This document shows, one piece after another, positions 61,107-64,000 of a stretch of DNA of 64,000 bases. The stretch is from Neolewinella aurantiaca (lineage in GTDB: Bacteria > Bacteroidota > Bacteroidia > Chitinophagales > Saprospiraceae): positions 34,477-98,476 of the forward strand of contig NZ_VOXD01000026.1 of NCBI RefSeq assembly GCF_008014675.1, given 5' to 3'. The notes beneath the pieces were generated by a model that worked only from the letters and a program-made list of their open reading frames with translations, was not told where the DNA came from and did not search any database. A program made the position numbers and the translations under genes. How positions within the stretch are numbered: the stretch's first letter is position 1; each line of letters opens with the position of its first letter.

Positions 61107-62783
61107 ATGACACGGAAGACACTATTCGCTACCCTCCTTTTTCTATTTTGCTGTCAGTTTCTGGCCGCCCAGTCTTGTCCGCCGGGGACTTTCTTAGGTG
61201 ATACCGGTTGCCAGACGTGCCCTCCCGGCACCGTTCAGCCTAACGATGGCCAATCCAGTTGCTTCAGTTGCGCTGCGGGGAGTGTACCCAACTCCGCTAA
61301 AACCGCTTGTGTGTTATGCCACGCCGGAACATACAGCAACGGACAAACATGCGTCTCCTGCCCAGCCGGAATGATTTCGCCCGGGCCCGGAGCAACTGAG
61401 TGTACTTCGTGCGGACCAGGCTCGATACCTAACGGTAGCCAAACCGACTGCATATTATGTCCCGCCGGCACCTACGACAACGGGCAAGGTTGCGTACCCT
61501 GCTCCCCAGGAACAGTATCCACCGGCCCCGGAGCAACTGAATGTACTTCGTGCGGACCGGGATCGATACCTAACGGTAGCCAAACCGACTGCATACTATG
61601 TCCCGTTGGAACCTATGACAACGGACAAGGCTGCGTATCCTGCCCCGCCGGAACCGTTTCTTCAATAGAGGGTGCCACAGAATGCACCTCCTGCGGTCCG
61701 GGCTCCGTCCCTAACGCAGACCAATCAGCTTGTGAACTTTGTCCTGCCGGCACCTACCAAAGTGGCCCGGAATGCTTCACTTGTCCGCCGGGAACCATTT
61801 CTCCCGGAAACGGCGCCGAGGTCTGTACTTCCTGCCCAGCAGGATCAATCCCTAACGCAAACCAAACCGCCTGTGAGCAATGCCCCGCAGGAACTTATCA
61901 AAGTGGTCAGAGTTGCATCCCCTGCTCCCCGGGAACCGTATCCACCGGCCCAGGAGCAACTGAATGTACTTCGTGCGGACCGGGATCGATACCTAACGGT
62001 AGCCAAACCGACTGCATACGATGTCCCGTTGGAACCTACGACAACGGACAAGGCTGCGTATCCTGCCCCGCCGGAACCGTTTCTTCAATAGAGGGTGCCA
62101 CAGAATGCACCTCCTGCGGACCGGGCTCCGTCCCTAACGCAGACCAATCAGCTTGTGAACTTTGTCCTGCCGGCACCTATCAGGCCAACGGACAGTGTAT
62201 CACTTGTCCTGACGGGACCGGTTCTGATCCTGGATCAGAATCCTGTACCGTACTCCCCGTTGAGCTTATCCGTTTCACAGGTTCTGTCTCCGGCAAAAAC
62301 CTGGTTTTGGAGTGGGCAACCGCTCGGGAGGAAGACTTCAGTCACTTTTCCTTGGAGATGTCTGCCTCAGATGACTTTTCAGAACTGGCAAACATTCCGG
62401 GTACGGGTAGTGAGACCGCCGGGGCTAATTACCGGTACTCCTACAGTGCTGACCAGGTCGGCGTACATTACTTCCGCCTTCGGCAGGTAGACCTGGATGG
62501 AAGCGAGGTACTGTCTTCGGTGGTAGTACTGAACGCTACCGATCCTGGCGCAACCAGGGTCTTCCCTAATCCGGTGGATGATCGATTGTTTGTTGAACAG
62601 AGTAACCCGGACCAACCGTTCATCGTAACGGTTTATTCGGTAGATGGCCAGCGAGTGTCTCAGCGCAATTACTCGGCCGGAGCAAATGTTTCGATACCAA
62701 CTTCCGATTGGGTTGCCGGAGTGTATCTCGTGGTGGTTGCCCAAGGAAGCCGGTCTGAACACTTCAGGATAGTACGGCGATAA
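61107..62783 (+). CDS. Secreted cysteine-rich repeat protein with T9SS sorting domain
   Basis: 558 aa. Signal peptide (TRKTLFATLLFLFCCQFLAAQ). Residues about 22-375 hold repeats of the form CPxGTYxxxxxC(x)2CPxGTxxxxxGAxxCTxCxxGSxPNxxxxxC, like GCC2/GCC3 or ephrin-receptor-type repeats, usually disulfide-bonded in animal proteins. The C-terminus has a linker domain (ELIRFTGSVSGKNLVLEWATA) and a type A T9SS signal (VFPNPVDDRLFVEQ, VAGVYLVVVAQG). Part of the repeat region was copied by a near-exact DNA duplication (see repeat feature). Probably a surface or matrix protein. Confidence 0.88.
   Translation: MTRKTLFATLLFLFCCQFLAAQSCPPGTFLGDTGCQTCPPGTVQPNDGQSSCFSCAAGSVPNSAKTACVLCHAGTYSNGQTCVSCPAGMISPGPGATECTSCGPGSIPNGSQTDCILCPAGTYDNGQGCVPCSPGTVSTGPGATECTSCGPGSIPNGSQTDCILCPVGTYDNGQGCVSCPAGTVSSIEGATECTSCGPGSVPNADQSACELCPAGTYQSGPECFTCPPGTISPGNGAEVCTSCPAGSIPNANQTACEQCPAGTYQSGQSCIPCSPGTVSTGPGATECTSCGPGSIPNGSQTDCIRCPVGTYDNGQGCVSCPAGTVSSIEGATECTSCGPGSVPNADQSACELCPAGTYQANGQCITCPDGTGSDPGSESCTVLPVELIRFTGSVSGKNLVLEWATAREEDFSHFSLEMSASDDFSELANIPGTGSETAGANYRYSYSADQVGVHYFRLRQVDLDGSEVLSSVVVLNATDPGATRVFPNPVDDRLFVEQSNPDQPFIVTVYSVDGQRVSQRNYSAGANVSIPTSDWVAGVYLVVVAQGSRSEHFRIVRR
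61496..62183. repeat. Near-identical internal duplication with 423-bp offset
   Basis: The segment about 61496-61760 recurs at about 61919-62183 with only a few changes; for instance GATCGATACC is at 61561 and 61984. The offset of 423 bp is exactly 141 codons, so the frame is kept. The high identity points to recent duplication or gene conversion within the cysteine-repeat gene. Confidence 0.88.
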
Positions 62784-62810
62784 CCGATACTGGCTGGCGT
62801 AACTCTCGAC

Positions 62811-63731
62811 CTACTGTTTTACCAGCTTTACCGTACTGCTGCGCATCCCGCTGGTAAACGTTGCCAGGTAAACTCCTGGCGCGAGGTCACCTGTTGTCCA
62901 TTGCAAGCCATTTCCCAGATCGTCCTCTTTGAGCAAGCGCCCGGCCAGGTCGCGCAGGCTGACCGTTATGGTCTCACCAGGGTGGTTTTCTGACGGCGTG
63001 AAATTCAGTTGGGTTTTGAAGGGGTTGGGGTGGGATTTGATGGTGAGGTCTCGGTGCAGTTCAGTCACAGGGGTAAGCCAGATATTACAGTCAGACAAAT
63101 CGCCTACACAGTATTCAACGATGCTATTTATACAGCAGCCAATGAGAAGAGCTGACCCACCTGAGGTCGGACCATACTTCGAGCCGATTCCTTCGATGTA
63201 GCTGCCGTCATCCGCTCTCTGGACGCGGCGCACCTGACCGAAACTGAACTCTTCACCTACTTCGTAGATGACCGGAGCACCTGCATTGGGGTCAAAACCC
63301 GCTCCCCGCAGCGTATCACCTACTTCCAGTTTGTAGTCATGCAGCAGTACATCCTCCGAAAATTCAGCCGCGCCACTGAAAGTACTTCTCACCTTCCCGT
63401 ACACCCTCCGCTCTGCAATATCGTCCCGTAGAAGGGCAATCAATTCCCGTTCGGGAAACACGTTGTACGGCCGTGCCAGCGGTGGATCGGTGTGTTCATC
63501 CATAATGTGATCAATCACCTGTTGGTAAAGCTTCTTGTAATCACGTCCATCCACCGTAGTATCCCCTTCAATTCTTCGAACGAAGGATAGATATGGGAAG
63601 TGTGGTGTTTCACTATCTTCAATTACCCAATTCGCTCCTTCTACGGCGGTGGGGAGGTAAGGAGCGTCCTGCGCATGTAAACCTGATATTGCTGCGCAAA
63701 GTACTAAGAGTAATAGGATAAAATATTTCAT
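62811..63731 (-). CDS. Secreted protein with T9SS sorting domain
   Basis: 306 aa. Signal peptide (MKYFILLLLVLCAAISGLHAQ). Body of unknown fold with VRRIEGDTTVDGRDYKKLYQ and DVLLHDYKLEVGDTL, a pattern common in Bacteroidota secreted proteins. The C-terminus is a type A sorting domain (SHPNPFKTQLNFTPSE, SLRDLAGRLLKED, LAPGVYLATFTSG). Convergent with the cysteine-repeat gene, 27 nt apart. Function unknown. Confidence 0.85.
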   Translation of the reverse strand: MKYFILLLLVLCAAISGLHAQDAPYLPTAVEGANWVIEDSETPHFPYLSFVRRIEGDTTVDGRDYKKLYQQVIDHIMDEHTDPPLARPYNVFPERELIALLRDDIAERRVYGKVRSTFSGAAEFSEDVLLHDYKLEVGDTLRGAGFDPNAGAPVIYEVGEEFSFGQVRRVQRADDGSYIEGIGSKYGPTSGGSALLIGCCINSIVEYCVGDLSDCNIWLTPVTELHRDLTIKSHPNPFKTQLNFTPSENHPGETITVSLRDLAGRLLKEDDLGNGLQWTTGDLAPGVYLATFTSGMRSSTVKLVKQ

Positions 63732-63781
63732 GGTTAATGATGATTAAGAGCTTGTTGGGGAATTTCGTGAGCGACCAAAAG

Positions 63782-63859
63782 TGGTTGTTAGCCTGTTTTA
63801 AAAAGTGATCAAACAAACTAAAACAGGCAAAGGCGATACACCCCGCTGACTAACAACCA
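63782..63859. repeat. Nested inverted repeats, possible IS left-end structure
   Basis: Outer arms TGGTTGTTAG (63782-63791) and CTAACAACCA (63850-63859); inner arms CCTGTTTTA (63792-63800) and TAAAACAGG (63819-63827). The right outer arm is at the start of the transposase-like sequence, and the left one follows the T9SS gene by about 50 bp. May be the insertion sequence terminus or a hairpin. Confidence 0.6.
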
Positions 63860-64000
63860 ATGGAAAGTTATAAAAAAAATTTCTGAACTGGAAGAGAAAA
63901 CGCAAACTAAACTTACGAGTAGTATTTAATGCCATTCTCTATGTTACCCGAACCGGAGTTCAATGGCGTAATTTATCACAGACTAGATTTCCCGCTTGGG
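63846..64000 (+). pseudogene. IS5-type transposase N-terminal part, frameshifted and cut by window end
   Basis: A frame from 63846 reads LTNNQWKVIKKISELEEK, like the start of IS5/IS427-type transposases (LTDxQWxxI). It then continues one base over, from about 63898, as KRKLNLRVVFNAILYVTRTG followed by VQWRNLSQTRFPAWG, the next conserved segment. The switch falls in a run of four A (63897-63900), so one extra A is the likely cause. No ATG starts the first segment. The gene runs out of the window, so whether it is active cannot be told; sequence error is possible. Confidence 0.7.

Noticed and set aside
63225..63300. GCACCTGC at about 63268 as a further dispersed element copy
   Set aside because: Only the short core matches, and the surrounding bases match a normal coding region.
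1..64000. tRNA or rRNA genes
   Set aside because: No cloverleaf-like sequence, CCA end or rRNA-like segment was seen in the gaps by eye; a covariance search would be needed to exclude one fully.

Overview
The window is a 64-kb piece of a Bacteroidota chromosome, most likely from the Saprospiria (Lewinella-like bacteria). The reasons are type IX secretion (T9SS) C-terminal sorting domains on several secreted proteins, a PorP/SprF family gene next to an OmpA/PD40 gene and a giant CHU_C-type adhesin, LytS/LytTR signalling genes, -7 boxes of the Bacteroidota TAnnTTTG type, and a lack of clear Shine-Dalgarno sequences. Taxonomy below phylum is inferred from general gene content only.

Layout. 1-3023: a large propeller-type LytS sensor kinase, cut by the left edge. 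3607-7199: succinate dehydrogenase sdhCAB with a strong terminator. 7337-8109: two tandem small SSB-like genes, divergent from a secreted T9SS nuclease (8446-11604). 12078-14495: a DUF2231/cytochrome c/LRR fusion and a signal-bearing beta-propeller. 14611-17038 (minus): HDAC-like deacetylase, methyltransferase and M48-like peptidase. 17249-21187: a secreted protein, a monooxygenase-like protein, pheS, corA and a small membrane protein. 21247-30191 (minus): CHU_C adhesin, OmpA/PD40 protein and PorP/SprF, probably one T9SS/adhesion operon. 30704-31705: beta-helix protein. 31917-34942 (minus): LytTR regulator, a 50-aa peptide with a double-glycine motif, and a TPR histidine kinase, the best candidate for a new signalling system. 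35190-45169: voltage-gated potassium channel, T9SS glycosidase-like protein, AI-2E transporter, SdiA-regulated-like protein, PepSY-like protein, an OmpR/HK pair and small envelope proteins. 45457-54075: aspS, a 123-bp tandem repeat array, glutaminase, HTTM membrane protein, DinB-like, rfbC, GH16 and a Cys/Met PLP enzyme. 54187-63731: LOG, YecM-like, MBL-fold, two SDRs, Rieske oxygenase, a cysteine-repeat T9SS protein and another T9SS protein. The right edge holds the start of an IS5-type transposase with a frameshift.

The most unusual large-scale signal is a short dispersed element with core GGGCGCGGACGCAGGTGCA. About 18 copies lie in both orientations across 3.4-59.5 kb. Most sit between genes, often just past a stop codon, two sites are inverted pairs, and four copies lie in frame inside conserved genes (pheS, aspS, LOG, HTTM). 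No transposase for it is visible here.

Most genes are ordinary housekeeping or envelope genes. The accessory signals are the dispersed element, the tandem array, the peptide/TPR-kinase locus, the internally duplicated cysteine-repeat gene and the IS remnant.
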